Shown in pieces: positions 17,280-25,842 of a stretch of DNA of 64,000 nt. This DNA comes from DAISVY01 sp036826635 (GTDB lineage: Bacteria > Zixibacteria > MSB-5A5 > GN15 > FEB-12), in assembly GCA_036826635.1 (NCBI GenBank), contig DAISVY010000008.1, forward strand, positions 128,415-192,414, written 5' to 3'. The notes under the pieces were generated by a model. It worked only from the letters and a program-made list of their open reading frames with translations. It was not told the DNA's origin and made no database searches. Position 1 is the stretch's first letter. Each line of letters opens with the position of its first letter. Position numbers and translations under genes: made by a program.

Positions 17280-17743
17280 TTACCCGCTCGTGCCAGTTCC
17301 ATGGCCATCCGGGCAGCTTCCAGAGGATCGTCTACCTGTATAATATCATCACCCAGTTTCCAGGCGGAAACCGATACGACCGGTCGGCCCGCCTGCAGGG
17401 CGAAAGCCATCTCGGAGAGGGTACCGAACTTGCCGGGAAAAGCGATCACCGCATCGGCCGCGCGAACAACTATGATATTCCTGGCTTCTCCGAACCCGGT
17501 CGGAATCACATAATCAATAAACTCGTTAGCGTCATCCCTGTTGTTGGTAGGAAGAATACCGATAGTCGTGCCGCCGGCCTCTTTGGCGCCCCGAGCCGCA
17601 CCTTCCATAATTCCGCCCATACCACCGCACACAAGTATACCGCCACTGTCAGCTATATACTTGCCGACTACGGCGGCCATATCGCGGAGTTTTTTGGAAC
17701 ACTTGCTGGCGCCGATGACGGCGATAACCGGCTTTCTATCCAC
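17276..17743 (-). CDS. LOG-like Rossmann-fold protein (TIGR00725 type)
   Basis: 155 residues from GTG 17743, where GAGG lies 8 bp upstream. The longer open frame to 17974 reads through tRNA-Pro(CGG), so its N-terminus is false. Motifs VIAVIGAS, GGILVCGGMGGIMEGAARGA and the lysine-decarboxylase-like PGKFGTLSEM in the position of PGGxGTxxE identify the LOG/DprA-like nucleotide-binding fold. True LOG enzymes release cytokinin bases from nucleotides; this short branch has no proven role. Overlaps acyP. Confidence 0.85.
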   Translation of the reverse strand: MDRKPVIAVIGASKCSKKLRDMAAVVGKYIADSGGILVCGGMGGIMEGAARGAKEAGGTTIGILPTNNRDDANEFIDYVIPTGFGEARNIIVVRAADAVIAFPGKFGTLSEMAFALQAGRPVVSVSAWKLGDDIIQVDDPLEAARMAMELARAGK

Positions 17744-17840
17744 AGGCCTGTCCTCTGTCCTTTCCCCCGAAACAGTCACCCGGGCACCGTTTTCCCCCGG
17801 TACTTCGCTGCCATAGCATTTACGTGAAATCGAAGAAAAA

Positions 17841-17914
17841 TCGGGGCGACTGGATTCGAACCAGCGACCTCTTAGTCCCGAACCAAGCGCGCTACCAACC
17901 TGCGCCACGCCCCG
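17841..17914 (-). tRNA. tRNA-Pro (anticodon CGG)
   Basis: Acceptor CGGGGCG/CGCCCCG, D-arm GCGC/GCGC, anticodon stem CTTGG/CTAAG with loop TTCGGGA, T-arm GCTGG-TTCGAAT-CCAGT, discriminator A. Reads CCG. No encoded CCA; TTTTT follows. Confidence 0.96.
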
Positions 17915-18017
17915 ATATTCAAGTAGCCTGAATAATATCTCATTTGGACCGATTGTCAATAGTTTATCGGTCAAACGGCGCGATAATTGACCGCCCCGGG
18001 CAATATGGAAACCCTTG

Positions 18018-18767
18018 TCAGATCTTCACCTTGAGTTCCCGGCAGCGCCGGAGGACCTCGGTATCGGTGAATTTAAGCTGCATGGGGGTTATCGAGACAA
18101 TCCCACGGTCGACAGCCGCAAAATCGGTACCTTCGGCGACTTTCCACTTGGCCCGCCCACCTATCCAATAGTAAGACAGACCACGAGGATCGGTTTTCCG
18201 AATGACGACATCTTTGTACTGGCGCACCCCCTGTACCGTCCAGGCTACCTGTCGATAGGCCCGGCCGTTGTCCGCCGGCAAGTTGACGTTGAGAAAAGTC
18301 GACGGCGGCAGTTGCAGTCGATCATAACTGTTGATCAAACGGGTGACAAAACGGGCCGCGTGTTTCATACCGCAGGTCGGCTCATAATTGGCCATGGATA
18401 CGGCTATAGACGGAATACCGAGAATAGCACCCTCGATAGCCGCCGCCACCGTACCCGAATAAGTCACGTCGTCCCCCATGTTGGCGCCATGGTTTATTCC
18501 GGAAATAATAAAATCCGGCCGTCGCTTTTTGAAAATCAGGTGCAGCCCGAGCATAACACAATCGGTCGGGGTACCATCGGTAATAAAGTGGTTCTGATCG
18601 AGCTTGTGCATACGCAGAGGACGGTTCAGCGTCAGAGAATGCGAACTGGCCGATTGTTCCCGATCAGGAGCAACCAGAAAAACCTCGGCTATTCCGGAAA
18701 GCTCGGCGTAAAGGGCCTTGATACCATCGGAAAAGTAGCCATCGTCATTAGTAACAAGAATGTGCAT
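18018..18767 (-). CDS. surE: 5'/3'-nucleotidase SurE
   Basis: Survival-protein phosphatase acting on nucleoside monophosphates. 249 residues from ATG 18767, with AGGA just upstream and the conserved N-terminus MHILVTNDDGYFSDGI, whose DD and later Ser and Asn (SGINHGANMGDD) bind the metal. The GTPTDCV motif is present. The ATG choice drops eight residues of the open frame. Confidence 0.95.
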   Translation of the reverse strand: MHILVTNDDGYFSDGIKALYAELSGIAEVFLVAPDREQSASSHSLTLNRPLRMHKLDQNHFITDGTPTDCVMLGLHLIFKKRRPDFIISGINHGANMGDDVTYSGTVAAAIEGAILGIPSIAVSMANYEPTCGMKHAARFVTRLINSYDRLQLPPSTFLNVNLPADNGRAYRQVAWTVQGVRQYKDVVIRKTDPRGLSYYWIGGRAKWKVAEGTDFAAVDRGIVSITPMQLKFTDTEVLRRCRELKVKI

Positions 18768-18877
18768 TTTCCTGTCAGACACGGGGCACATCCAATCCCG
18801 TCCGGCACGGCAATATATCGCTGGTTTTCATCCCGATAAAGTAGGCTGCAAAAAGAGTGAACGCAAGTTTCCTCTGG

Positions 18878-19558
18878 TCAGATCCAGAAACGTTTCCAGA
18901 TCTGGCCCACGAAACGAAAGGTGTCGCCGAAATGCCTTATGTGCGAACCGGCATGCCCGTAAACCGTCGCTATCGGAAGCTCGACAACCGGGTAACCCAT
19001 AGCCCCGGCTTTGAACAGAAGTTCCGATTCCAGATCGAAATCGACCGCCGTAAGCGGGACGGCCCGAAGAAGCTCGACCGGAATAAGACGGAAACCGGAC
19101 TGACTGTCCCGGATACGCTCGGCAGAAAAGACAGAAACGATAATCGAGGTCAGATTATTGGATATCCAGCGACTCAACGGCATCACGCCCAGCCTGGGCC
19201 GACGTGTACCGAGGATCAGATGATGACCGTCGTCAACCGAGAGAAAACGCGGGATATCCTCCGGCGAATGCTGCAAATCGGCATCCAGAGTAAGAACCGA
19301 GCGATAACCCTGCCCCATGGCATAATCGAACCCGGCCTTGAGAGCCGCGCCCTTTCCCCGATTGCGAGAGAACGAAATGTAGTTAACCTTATGCTCATTG
19401 AGAACGGCCAGCGTGCGGTCGACCGAGCCATCGTTGACAACCAACAGGTCATCGGGAGGAACCAGCGCCTTAAGCTGCGGCAGAAGGTCAGGCAGGTAAT
19501 CTCCGGCGTTGTAAGCCGGGATCAGGATGAGCACATTTCTTTGGGAGCGGCTGGTCAT
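18878..19558 (-). CDS. Family 2 glycosyltransferase (polyprenol-phosphate sugar synthase-like)
   Basis: 226 residues from ATG 19558; another ATG at 19624 is possible, neither has a clear ribosome site, and the longer frame runs into tRNA-Pro(GGG). GT-A fold: VLILIPAYNAG, LLVVNDGSVDRT, NRGKGAALKAG, the DXD-type LTLDADLQH, and RDSQSGFRL, as in dolichol/undecaprenyl-phosphate mannose or glucose synthases. No C-terminal membrane helices are seen. The acceptor lipid is inferred from family only. Confidence 0.85.
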   Translation of the reverse strand: MTSRSQRNVLILIPAYNAGDYLPDLLPQLKALVPPDDLLVVNDGSVDRTLAVLNEHKVNYISFSRNRGKGAALKAGFDYAMGQGYRSVLTLDADLQHSPEDIPRFLSVDDGHHLILGTRRPRLGVMPLSRWISNNLTSIIVSVFSAERIRDSQSGFRLIPVELLRAVPLTAVDFDLESELLFKAGAMGYPVVELPIATVYGHAGSHIRHFGDTFRFVGQIWKRFWI

Positions 19559-19630
19559 AGTCGACGAATCACCGTTCGGTGTCACGGCGGTATCAATCGC
19601 CCGATGAGAAACCGCGGTGCACATAAAAAA

Positions 19631-19708
19631 TGGTCGGAGCGAGCCGATTTGAACGGCCGACCTCTCCCACCCCAAGGGAGTGCGCTAACCAAACTGCGCT
19701 ACGCTCCG
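19631..19708 (-). tRNA. tRNA-Pro (anticodon GGG)
   Basis: Acceptor CGGAGCG/CGCTCCG, D-arm GCGC/GCGC, anticodon stem CTCCC/GGGAG with loop TTGGGGT, T-arm GGCCG-TTCAAAT-CGGCT, discriminator A, and a genome-encoded CCA (19631-19633). Reads CCC/CCT. The only tRNA here with encoded CCA. Confidence 0.96.
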
Positions 19709-19773
19709 ACACATCTCAAAAACGCGGGGATAATCCCCTTACTGGATGAAATCTACCGGATAACGCTCAAAAC

Positions 19774-20124
19774 TCAAGAGAAAAGTTTCAGCAGATCCTC
19801 GACATCTTTCCTTATCTTACCGACCAGAGTACGGGCCCGGGCATGATTGATCGATTCCTCCGCCTGCTCGCCTTTCTTTCTCATATTGAGTCTGTTTCTG
19901 GCTCCGGCAATAGTCAGTTTCTCATCCTTGCGAAGGTGGTTTATCCGATTCACCAACTCGATATCTTTCGACGTATACAGGCGATTCCCACCCTTATTTT
20001 TACGTGGACGGAGCGTAGGGAATTCCTTTTCCCAATAGCGCAGAACATATTGTTCGAGCCCGGTCATCCGTGAGACTTCGCTGATGGAATAGTATCGCTT
20101 GTCGCCGTTATCAGTTTTCTTCAT
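19774..20124 (-). CDS. MerR-family transcriptional regulator
   Basis: 116 residues: an N-terminal winged helix YYSISEVSRMTGLEQYVLRYWEKEF and the wing GGNRLYTSKDIELV, then one helical segment rich in Lys/Arg/Glu. There is no effector-binding domain, so this is the short MerR type common beside housekeeping genes in FCB and deltaproteobacterial genomes. It follows gpsA by 27 bp and is probably co-transcribed with it. Regulon unknown. Confidence 0.88.
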   Translation of the reverse strand: MKKTDNGDKRYYSISEVSRMTGLEQYVLRYWEKEFPTLRPRKNKGGNRLYTSKDIELVNRINHLRKDEKLTIAGARNRLNMRKKGEQAEESINHARARTLVGKIRKDVEDLLKLFS

Positions 20125-20151
20125 CGCACTTCCCCTTCAGAACCTCCCACA

Positions 20152-21159
20152 CTACTGCCATATTTCCGCACGGAGTTTTCGTTCCATAAGATCATTGACC
20201 GCCTCCGAAGCCGCTTTTCCCTCGAATAACACCCGGTGGACCTGCTCGGTGATAGGTACTTCGACCTGATGTTTTCGGGCCAGAGCCAACCCGGAACGGG
20301 TGGTTTCCACCCCCTCGGCCACCATGGTCATTTTGGCCAGGATATCGTCCAGCCGACGCCCACGGCCTATCTGTTCACCGACGAAACGGTTACGACTGTG
20401 ACGGGATATGCAAGTTGTTACCAAATCGCCCAAACCGGAAAGACCGGCAAAAGTCTCAGCACGGGCTCCGGCGGCCAAACCCAGACGTGTAATCTCGGCC
20501 AGACCGCGGGTGAGCAGCGCTCCCTTGGTGTTGCTCTCGAAACCCAGCCCATCGACAATCCCGGCGGCAATGGCCACGATATTCTTGAGCGACCCGCCCA
20601 GTTCAACGCCGATGATATCATCCGTCTTGTAAACACGGAAACTGCCACAACTGAACAGTTCCTGCAGGGAAACGGTCAGACTGTCCGATACGGAGGCCAC
20701 CACAACGGTCGTGGGCATTTTCTTCACCGTCTCTTCGGCGTGCGACGGACCCGACAGAGTTGCAATTTTCTCGAAAGGCAAACCCGTTTCTTCGTGGATG
20801 ACTTCTGACATGCGCCTGAGCGACCCGATCTCGATACCTTTGGCCAGATTTACGACCGCCGACGCCCGCCCCAACCGGACCTTCGCCCGGCGTAACACCC
20901 CGCGAAGATGCTGAGAAGGGACCGCCAGCACGACCACATCGGCATCCGCCAGAGCGGTTTCAAGATCATTGCTCAGGGTTATACTTTCGGCCAGTTGGAA
21001 ATCCTTGAGCTTGTCGGGATTGGAACGGGTTTTGACAAGCCGCTCGTAGTCACGCGGGAAGTGCTCCCACAGCGTTACCCCGCAGCCGGTTGAATCCAGC
21101 AGGCTGCCGACGGCCATCCCCCAAGAACCGCTTCCAAGAACGGTAACATGCTTAGACAT
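20152..21159 (-). CDS. gpsA: NAD(P)H-dependent glycerol-3-phosphate dehydrogenase
   Basis: Makes sn-glycerol-3-phosphate for phospholipid synthesis. 335 residues from ATG 21159 (GGGG upstream); the open frame extends 50 residues further into plsY and is not used. Rossmann motif VTVLGSGSWGMAVG, catalytic-region GVELGGSLKNIVAIAAG, and GLAEITRLG with the family's Lys/Asp residues. Its start overlaps the end of plsY by 8 bp; PlsY uses its product. Confidence 0.96.
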   Translation of the reverse strand: MSKHVTVLGSGSWGMAVGSLLDSTGCGVTLWEHFPRDYERLVKTRSNPDKLKDFQLAESITLSNDLETALADADVVVLAVPSQHLRGVLRRAKVRLGRASAVVNLAKGIEIGSLRRMSEVIHEETGLPFEKIATLSGPSHAEETVKKMPTTVVVASVSDSLTVSLQELFSCGSFRVYKTDDIIGVELGGSLKNIVAIAAGIVDGLGFESNTKGALLTRGLAEITRLGLAAGARAETFAGLSGLGDLVTTCISRHSRNRFVGEQIGRGRRLDDILAKMTMVAEGVETTRSGLALARKHQVEVPITEQVHRVLFEGKAASEAVNDLMERKLRAEIWQ

Positions 21160-21802
21160 GCAACCCCGCTTTCCCCGCCCTTGAAGAGAAACTGAACCGG
21201 CTTTCGGTCCCGGCGAAAAGCCTGCGGATATTGGAGCGATGAGTAAACAACACCAGCACCGCCAATAATATCCCGAAATAAAAATAGACGTCGGGCACGG
21301 TCTGTTCAAACACGTATCGCTGTACCGCCAGCGTTAGAGGAAAAGCCAAAGCCGCACAGACGGAACCGAGTGAGACATATCGAAAAAGCCCCACCAGCAC
21401 CAGAAAGACACCCAGACATATCAGCACCGCCCATGGCATGAGTACTACCATAGCCCCCAGAGCCGTGTTGACACCTTTACCGCCCCGGAAGCCCAGATAA
21501 ACGGGAAAAACATGACCGATAATAGCCGCCAGAGCCACCAGCATCAGGAAAATATCCGATGGCCACCAGATCGGCAGGATCAAACGCGCCACCAGTACCG
21601 GCAACACGCCTTTGGCAATATCGACCAGATATACCCAAACACCGACTCTGAAACCGGCCACCCGGCAGACATTGGTCGCCCCGATATTCCCGGATCCAAC
21701 CCGGCGGATATCTTCTATGCCTGCCAGACGAGCGATAATCAGACCGGAAGGTATCCCGCCTACCAAATAGGCGGCGAGTATGAGCGCGAGGGTCATCACC
21801 AT
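21152..21802 (-). CDS. plsY: Acyl-phosphate:glycerol-3-phosphate acyltransferase PlsY
   Basis: Inner-membrane enzyme that adds an acyl chain from acyl phosphate to glycerol-3-phosphate. 216 residues, about five membrane helices. Family motifs: GGIPSGLIIAR, VGSGNIGATNVCR and FRGGKGVNT. It forms a translationally coupled pair with gpsA. No PlsX gene is seen in the window. Confidence 0.95.
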   Translation of the reverse strand: MVMTLALILAAYLVGGIPSGLIIARLAGIEDIRRVGSGNIGATNVCRVAGFRVGVWVYLVDIAKGVLPVLVARLILPIWWPSDIFLMLVALAAIIGHVFPVYLGFRGGKGVNTALGAMVVLMPWAVLICLGVFLVLVGLFRYVSLGSVCAALAFPLTLAVQRYVFEQTVPDVYFYFGILLAVLVLFTHRSNIRRLFAGTESRFSFSSRAGKAGLHV

Positions 21803-21861
21803 TATCGCAACAGCGCCCCCCCAAACAACCGGACCATCAGCCCGATGTCCGAACCACCGAA

Positions 21862-22311
21862 TTACTCGATTTCAAGCGTATCCGGAATCTCGACCGGTTC
21901 TTCCTCTTCAGCAGGCAGCACATCCTTCAGTTCAGGATAGTAATCGACCATAGCATCCATGACCACCTTTACGTCGTACTGGTCGATATCCTGATCCCCC
22001 AGGATGTTCTGAATCGACTGCATGAAAAGGCCATACTTTTGAAGGTCGAGTGTCTCGTCTTCTCCCAGGCGAGTCACAAAGGCATCGGCAAGAGCGTTGA
22101 ACTGTGTCGTGTCGACACCATCGACCTGGTTCTGAATCAGTTCCTGCTTGAGCCCGTTGATGGCCGTAGTGGCCCCCATCTTGGCCAAATCATCTTTGTA
22201 GATCCAGCAGGTTATACCACCGATAATGATGATGACAACAATGGCCCCAACGATAATAAGGCCGATCAGACACCCCTTTGACATGCCCTTTTTCTTCTGA
22301 ACGTCTTCCAT
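21862..22311 (-). CDS. Hypothetical single-pass membrane protein with acidic tail
   Basis: 149 residues, not recognised. A short Lys-rich start (MEDVQKKKGMSKG), one strongly hydrophobic helix (about 13-38), a helical extracytoplasmic domain (about 40-130), and a Glu/Pro-rich end. It has its own near-consensus promoter just upstream (22416-22444) and precedes plsY by 59 bp. Confidence 0.7.
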   Translation of the reverse strand: MEDVQKKKGMSKGCLIGLIIVGAIVVIIIIGGITCWIYKDDLAKMGATTAINGLKQELIQNQVDGVDTTQFNALADAFVTRLGEDETLDLQKYGLFMQSIQNILGDQDIDQYDVKVVMDAMVDYYPELKDVLPAEEEEPVEIPDTLEIE

Positions 22312-22415
22312 TACGCTCCCCTATCATACGCTAAACTGTTTATTGCCAGAAGTACACACCAAGTCGTTCGTACCCGGTTGCTTGCCGGAATTAGCTAATG
22401 TCTTGGCTTAACTTG

Positions 22416-22444
22416 TATATAACAGACAGCGGGACCAATATCAA
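22416..22444 (-). promoter_or_regulatory. Sigma-70-type promoter upstream of 21862-22311
   Basis: -35 TTGATA (22439-22444), 17-bp spacer, -10 TATATA (22416-22421) on the minus strand. It lies just after the ribosomal-operon terminator and so starts the plsY-gpsA group. Confidence 0.65.
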
Positions 22445-22460
22445 GTCAATATCTTGACCC

Positions 22461-22490
22461 AAAAAAAGACCCGCCCTGAACAGGCGGGTC
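22461..22490 (-). terminator. Rho-independent terminator of the alpha operon
   Basis: 8-bp perfect stem GACCCGCC (22468-22475) with GGCGGGTC (22483-22490), 7-nt loop, followed on the minus strand by seven T (22461-22467). It ends the ribosomal supercluster 25 bp after rplQ. Confidence 0.92.
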
Positions 22491-22515
22491 ATAAACAACG
22501 GGAATTTATCCCCGT

Positions 22516-22932
22516 CTATTTTTGGGCCGCGGTCTTTTCCTTGCCCTCTTTCTTGCCCTTAGCCGCCTTGACGGGCTTCGGAGTAAGCAGTTCCACTACG
22601 GAAATGGGGGCGCCGTCGCCTCTGCGCACGCCCAGTTTCATAACGCGCGTGAATCCGGAATCCCGGTCGGCAAACTGAGGCACGACCTCGTCGTAGAACT
22701 TCTTAAAGACCTCCTTAACCTTGATGGTCTTGGCCACCTGCCGCCGGGAGGCCAGAGTATCTTTCTTGGCGGTGGCAATAAGGCGGTCGACCACCGGTCG
22801 CAACGCCTTGGCCTTGGCATCGGTCGTCTTGATGACCCGGTAAGTAATCAGTGACATAGCCATATTGGCCAGCATAGCCTCGCGATGCGGTTTGGTACGA
22901 CCGAGTTTCTTTACCTTATCTTGATGTCCCAT
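22516..22932 (-). CDS. rplQ: Ribosomal protein L17
   Basis: 138 residues; large-subunit protein near the tunnel exit. Typical start MGHQDKVKKLGRTKPHREAM and LANMAMSLITYRVIKTTDAKAKALRPVVDRLI. The last about 18 residues are a Lys-rich tail. Last gene of the alpha operon; the terminator follows. Confidence 0.97.
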   Translation of the reverse strand: MGHQDKVKKLGRTKPHREAMLANMAMSLITYRVIKTTDAKAKALRPVVDRLIATAKKDTLASRRQVAKTIKVKEVFKKFYDEVVPQFADRDSGFTRVMKLGVRRGDGAPISVVELLTPKPVKAAKGKKEGKEKTAAQK

Positions 22933-22949
22933 GTTCTACTTTCGGATTT

Positions 22950-23933
22950 CTATTTTTTCTGCAGTTCCACGTATTTCGAGATATCCATGCCGAACGAAAG
23001 GTTCATTTGTTCGAGCAGGGTGCTGATCTCGTTCAGTGATTTACGGCCGAAATTACGATATTTAAGCATTTCGGATTCGGTTTTGGTGACGAGATCTTCA
23101 AGAGTCTGGATGTTGGCCGCTCGCAGGCAGTTGGAGGAGCGAACCGAAAGTTCCAGTTCATCGACGCGCGTTTTAAGAAGATTCCGCACGCGCAGGACTT
23201 CCTCATCTTCTTCCAATTCCTCTTCGACCATAACTTCCTCATCCATGTGGATGAACAACTGAAGATGATCTTTGAGCAACTTGGCCGCATAGCTGAGAGC
23301 ATCCTCGGGCGTAATCGAGCCGTCGGTATTCAACTCCATGATAAGACGATCATAGTCGGTCTTCTGCCCGACACGAGTATTCTCGACCCGGTACGACACT
23401 TTGGTCACCGGCGAGAACAGCGAATCGAGATAAATCGTATTGGTCGGAGCGTCCTCACGCTTGTTGAGTTCGGCGTCGTAATAGCCCCGTCCGGAGTTGA
23501 TATCCATCTCCATTTCGAAATCGATCTCATCGGTGAGTTCGCAAATGTGCAAATCCGGATTGAGAATTTCGACGGTCGTATCGCCGCCGAACATCCCGGC
23601 CGTGATAATCCCTTTCTGGTTGGCCTTGGCGCGAAGAATACGAAGGCCATCCTCATGCGCGACAACTATCATTTTCTTCACGTTCAGGACAATGTTGGTA
23701 ACGTCCTCATACACGCCCGGAATAGTGGAGAACTCGTGGAGACAGTCCCTGATACGTATTGACACGACCGCCGCTCCCTGAATCGAGGAAAGCAGGACCC
23801 GCCTCAGCGAGTTGCCCAGCGTCATGCCGTAGCCTCTCTCCAGCGGCTCGATAATGAAGCGAGAGTAGTTATCGGTATCCGAAGATTGATCGTTGACGAT
23901 CTCCTTCGGCATTGTCAAAGGCTTCCATTTCAT
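22950..23933 (-). CDS. rpoA: RNA polymerase alpha subunit
   Basis: 327 residues. The N-terminal dimerisation domain includes EPLERGYGMTLGNSLRRVLLSS. After an acidic linker (EEELEEDEE) the C-terminal domain carries LSVRSSNCLRAANI and RNFGRKSLNEI, used for UP-element and activator contact. GGGAGG precedes the ATG. Position between rpsD and rplQ is the standard alpha-operon order. Confidence 0.98.
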   Translation of the reverse strand: MKWKPLTMPKEIVNDQSSDTDNYSRFIIEPLERGYGMTLGNSLRRVLLSSIQGAAVVSIRIRDCLHEFSTIPGVYEDVTNIVLNVKKMIVVAHEDGLRILRAKANQKGIITAGMFGGDTTVEILNPDLHICELTDEIDFEMEMDINSGRGYYDAELNKREDAPTNTIYLDSLFSPVTKVSYRVENTRVGQKTDYDRLIMELNTDGSITPEDALSYAAKLLKDHLQLFIHMDEEVMVEEELEEDEEVLRVRNLLKTRVDELELSVRSSNCLRAANIQTLEDLVTKTESEMLKYRNFGRKSLNEISTLLEQMNLSFGMDISKYVELQKK

Positions 23934-23964
23934 ATCTAACGGACCTCCCAGAACGGCCTTAAGC

Positions 23965-24591
23965 CTATTTGGAATACAACTCGACGATGAGCTGTTCGTT
24001 CGCGGTAAGCGGGATCTCGGAGCGTTTCGGTACTTCGAGCAATTCCCCTTCCAGTGCCGCTTTGTTTAAGCGCAACCAGGGAATCTCGTCCCCGCGACCC
24101 GTTTTCAGAGCTCCGTGGATGAGATCCAGGTTCTTAGACTTGTCCTTAACTCTAATAACCTGTCCCGGTCTCACGGAATATGAAGGGACGTCAACAATGC
24201 GGTCGTTCACCATGATATGGCGATGCCGGACAAGCTGACGGGCAGATTTGCGCGATGGGGCAAAACCCAGCCGGTACACCAGATTGTCCAACCTCTGTTC
24301 CAGAAACTGCACGAGGTTTTCGCCGGTAATGCCGGTCTTGGCATCGGCCTTTTTGAAATAGTTGCGGAACTGTCGCTCCAGGATACCATAGGTGCGACGA
24401 ACCTTCTGTTTTTCACGCAACTGCAGACCATAGGCCGATACTTTTCGGCGCATACTTTGCCCGTGCTGCCCCGGTGCATACTGACGCCGTTCGACGGCGC
24501 ATTTCTGGGAAAGACACCGGGAACCTTTCAGGAAGAGCTTCTCCCCTTCCCGGCGGCAAAGTTTGCAATTAGCGTCACGATAACGAGCCAT
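23965..24591 (-). CDS. rpsD: Ribosomal protein S4
   Basis: 208 residues; primary 16S rRNA binder. Zinc-type N-terminus MARYRDANCKLCRREGEKLFLKG with a Cys pair and a later Cys (CLSQKC), so the zinc-binding (C+) form. The S4 RNA-binding domain LDNLVYRLGFAPSRKSARQLV is intact. GGGAG precedes the ATG. Confidence 0.98.
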   Translation of the reverse strand: MARYRDANCKLCRREGEKLFLKGSRCLSQKCAVERRQYAPGQHGQSMRRKVSAYGLQLREKQKVRRTYGILERQFRNYFKKADAKTGITGENLVQFLEQRLDNLVYRLGFAPSRKSARQLVRHRHIMVNDRIVDVPSYSVRPGQVIRVKDKSKNLDLIHGALKTGRGDEIPWLRLNKAALEGELLEVPKRSEIPLTANEQLIVELYSK

Positions 24592-24632
24592 CTATACTCC
24601 CACTGCTTTCATCAATCACATTCCGGTCAACA

Positions 24633-25025
24633 TCAAACCCGGCGTCGTTTGGGCGGGCGACACCCATTGTGCGGAATAGGTGTCACGTCCTTTATAAGCG
24701 TAACTTCCAGACCGGCAGCCGCCAGCGAGCGGATAGCCGCCTCACGTCCGGAACCGGGACCTTTGACCCACACTTCAACCCGGCGCAGGCCGAGACCCAT
24801 AGCCTCTTTGGCCGCCGCGGAACCAGCTAACTGGGCCGCGAAGGGGGTCGATTTCTTGGAACCCTTGAAACCGACCTTACCGGCCGTACCCCAAGAAATC
24901 GTTTTGCCGTGGACGTCGGTCACGGTAATGACAGTATTATTGAAGGTCGCCTTGATATGAACAACGCCCTGTGAGTCGACCCGTCCGGCTTTTTTCCGGA
25001 CTTTTTTCTTCTTCGGATCTGCCAC
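24633..25025 (-). CDS. rpsK: Ribosomal protein S11
   Basis: 130 residues; 30S platform protein. Conserved GVVHIKATFNNTVITVTD and the C-terminal DVTPIPHNGCRPPKRRRV. Lies between rpsM and rpsD as usual. Confidence 0.98.
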   Translation of the reverse strand: MADPKKKKVRKKAGRVDSQGVVHIKATFNNTVITVTDVHGKTISWGTAGKVGFKGSKKSTPFAAQLAGSAAAKEAMGLGLRRVEVWVKGPGSGREAAIRSLAAAGLEVTLIKDVTPIPHNGCRPPKRRRV

Positions 25026-25048
25026 GTTATATCCTCTGCATCAAACGT

Positions 25049-25435
25049 TTACTTCGCACCCGGCGGTTTCTTCTTAAGGCCGCCGACAGCCCGACGCGGT
25101 CCCTTGCGAGTACGCGCGTTAGTTTTAGTCCTCTGGCCTCTGACCGGAAGGCCGCGTCGATGGCGCAGACCCCGGTAGCTGCCGATATCAATGAGGCGCT
25201 TGATGTTCATCGAGATTTCACCACGCAAGCTGCCCTCGACCGAGTAGTCGTTCTCGATAACCGCGCGCAGCTTAGCTACTTCTGCGTCTGTTAACTGGTT
25301 TACCCGGGTTTCCGGTTTCACGCCAGTTTTCTCGAGAATCTGATTGGAAATATACGGTCCGATACCGTAGATATACCTCAACCCAATATCGATTCTCTTC
25401 TCATTCGGCAAGTCAACACCGGCTATACGAGCCAA
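25049..25435 (-). CDS. rpsM: Ribosomal protein S13
   Basis: 128 residues; 30S head protein contacting the 50S subunit and P-site tRNA. Start MARIAGVDLPNEKRIDIGL, helix-two-turn-helix YIYGIGPYISNQIL, and basic tail RGQRTKTNARTRKGPRR. AAGGAGT lies 5 bp before the ATG. Confidence 0.98.
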   Translation of the reverse strand: MARIAGVDLPNEKRIDIGLRYIYGIGPYISNQILEKTGVKPETRVNQLTDAEVAKLRAVIENDYSVEGSLRGEISMNIKRLIDIGSYRGLRHRRGLPVRGQRTKTNARTRKGPRRAVGGLKKKPPGAK

Positions 25436-25468
25436 ACTTCACTCCTTTATTAACAAGAACCTGTTCGC

Positions 25469-25585
25469 TTAACCCTGACGCTGCTTATGACTGGGTTTCT
25501 TCTTGCAGATAACCCGAAGCACCCCGTGACGACGGATAATCTTGCAGTGTTCGCAACGTTTTCTAATCGACGATTTTACCTTCAT
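25469..25585 (-). CDS. rpmJ: Ribosomal protein L36
   Basis: 38 residues, read directly from the sequence. It starts MKVKSSIRKRCEHCKIIRRH and has the zinc ligands C11, C14 and C27 with the usual final His (H33 in KKPSHKQ), so the zinc-binding form. It sits between infA and rpsM, its normal place. Confidence 0.96.
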   Translation of the reverse strand: MKVKSSIRKRCEHCKIIRRHGVLRVICKKKPSHKQRQG

Positions 25586-25615
25586 AGCTTTCAATCGCTC
25601 CCATACTGCCGGTTA

Positions 25616-25834
25616 TCATTTATACCGGTATGTGATCCTTCCCCGCGTGAGATCATACGGAGACAGTTCCATCGTTACTTTGTCACCGGGCAGTATTTTA
25701 ATAAAATGCATGCGCATCTTTCCCGATATGTGAGCCAGCACTACATGACCATTGTCCAACTCGACTCGAAACATCGCGTTGGGAAGGGCCTCTACAACTT
25801 TACCTTCAACAGTTATGGTTTCTTCTTTAGCCAT
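25616..25834 (-). CDS. infA: Translation initiation factor IF-1
   Basis: 72 residues from ATG 25834, giving the family start MAKEETITVEGKVVEALPNA. OB-fold with FRVELDNGHVVLAHISGKMR and the C-terminal DLTRGRITYRYK. Blocks the A site during initiation. It follows map by 8 bp; four extra upstream residues in the open frame are not used. Confidence 0.97.
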   Translation of the reverse strand: MAKEETITVEGKVVEALPNAMFRVELDNGHVVLAHISGKMRMHFIKILPGDKVTMELSPYDLTRGRITYRYK

Positions 25835-25842
25835 AGGCCCTT

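Noticed and set aside
17744..17974. N-terminal extension of the LOG-like protein
   Set aside because: The frame reads straight through tRNA-Pro(CGG); the GTG at 17743 with a ribosome site is the real start.
19559..19675. N-terminal extension of the family 2 glycosyltransferase
   Set aside because: Its first part is translated tRNA-Pro(GGG), and the conserved domain begins only after ATG 19558.
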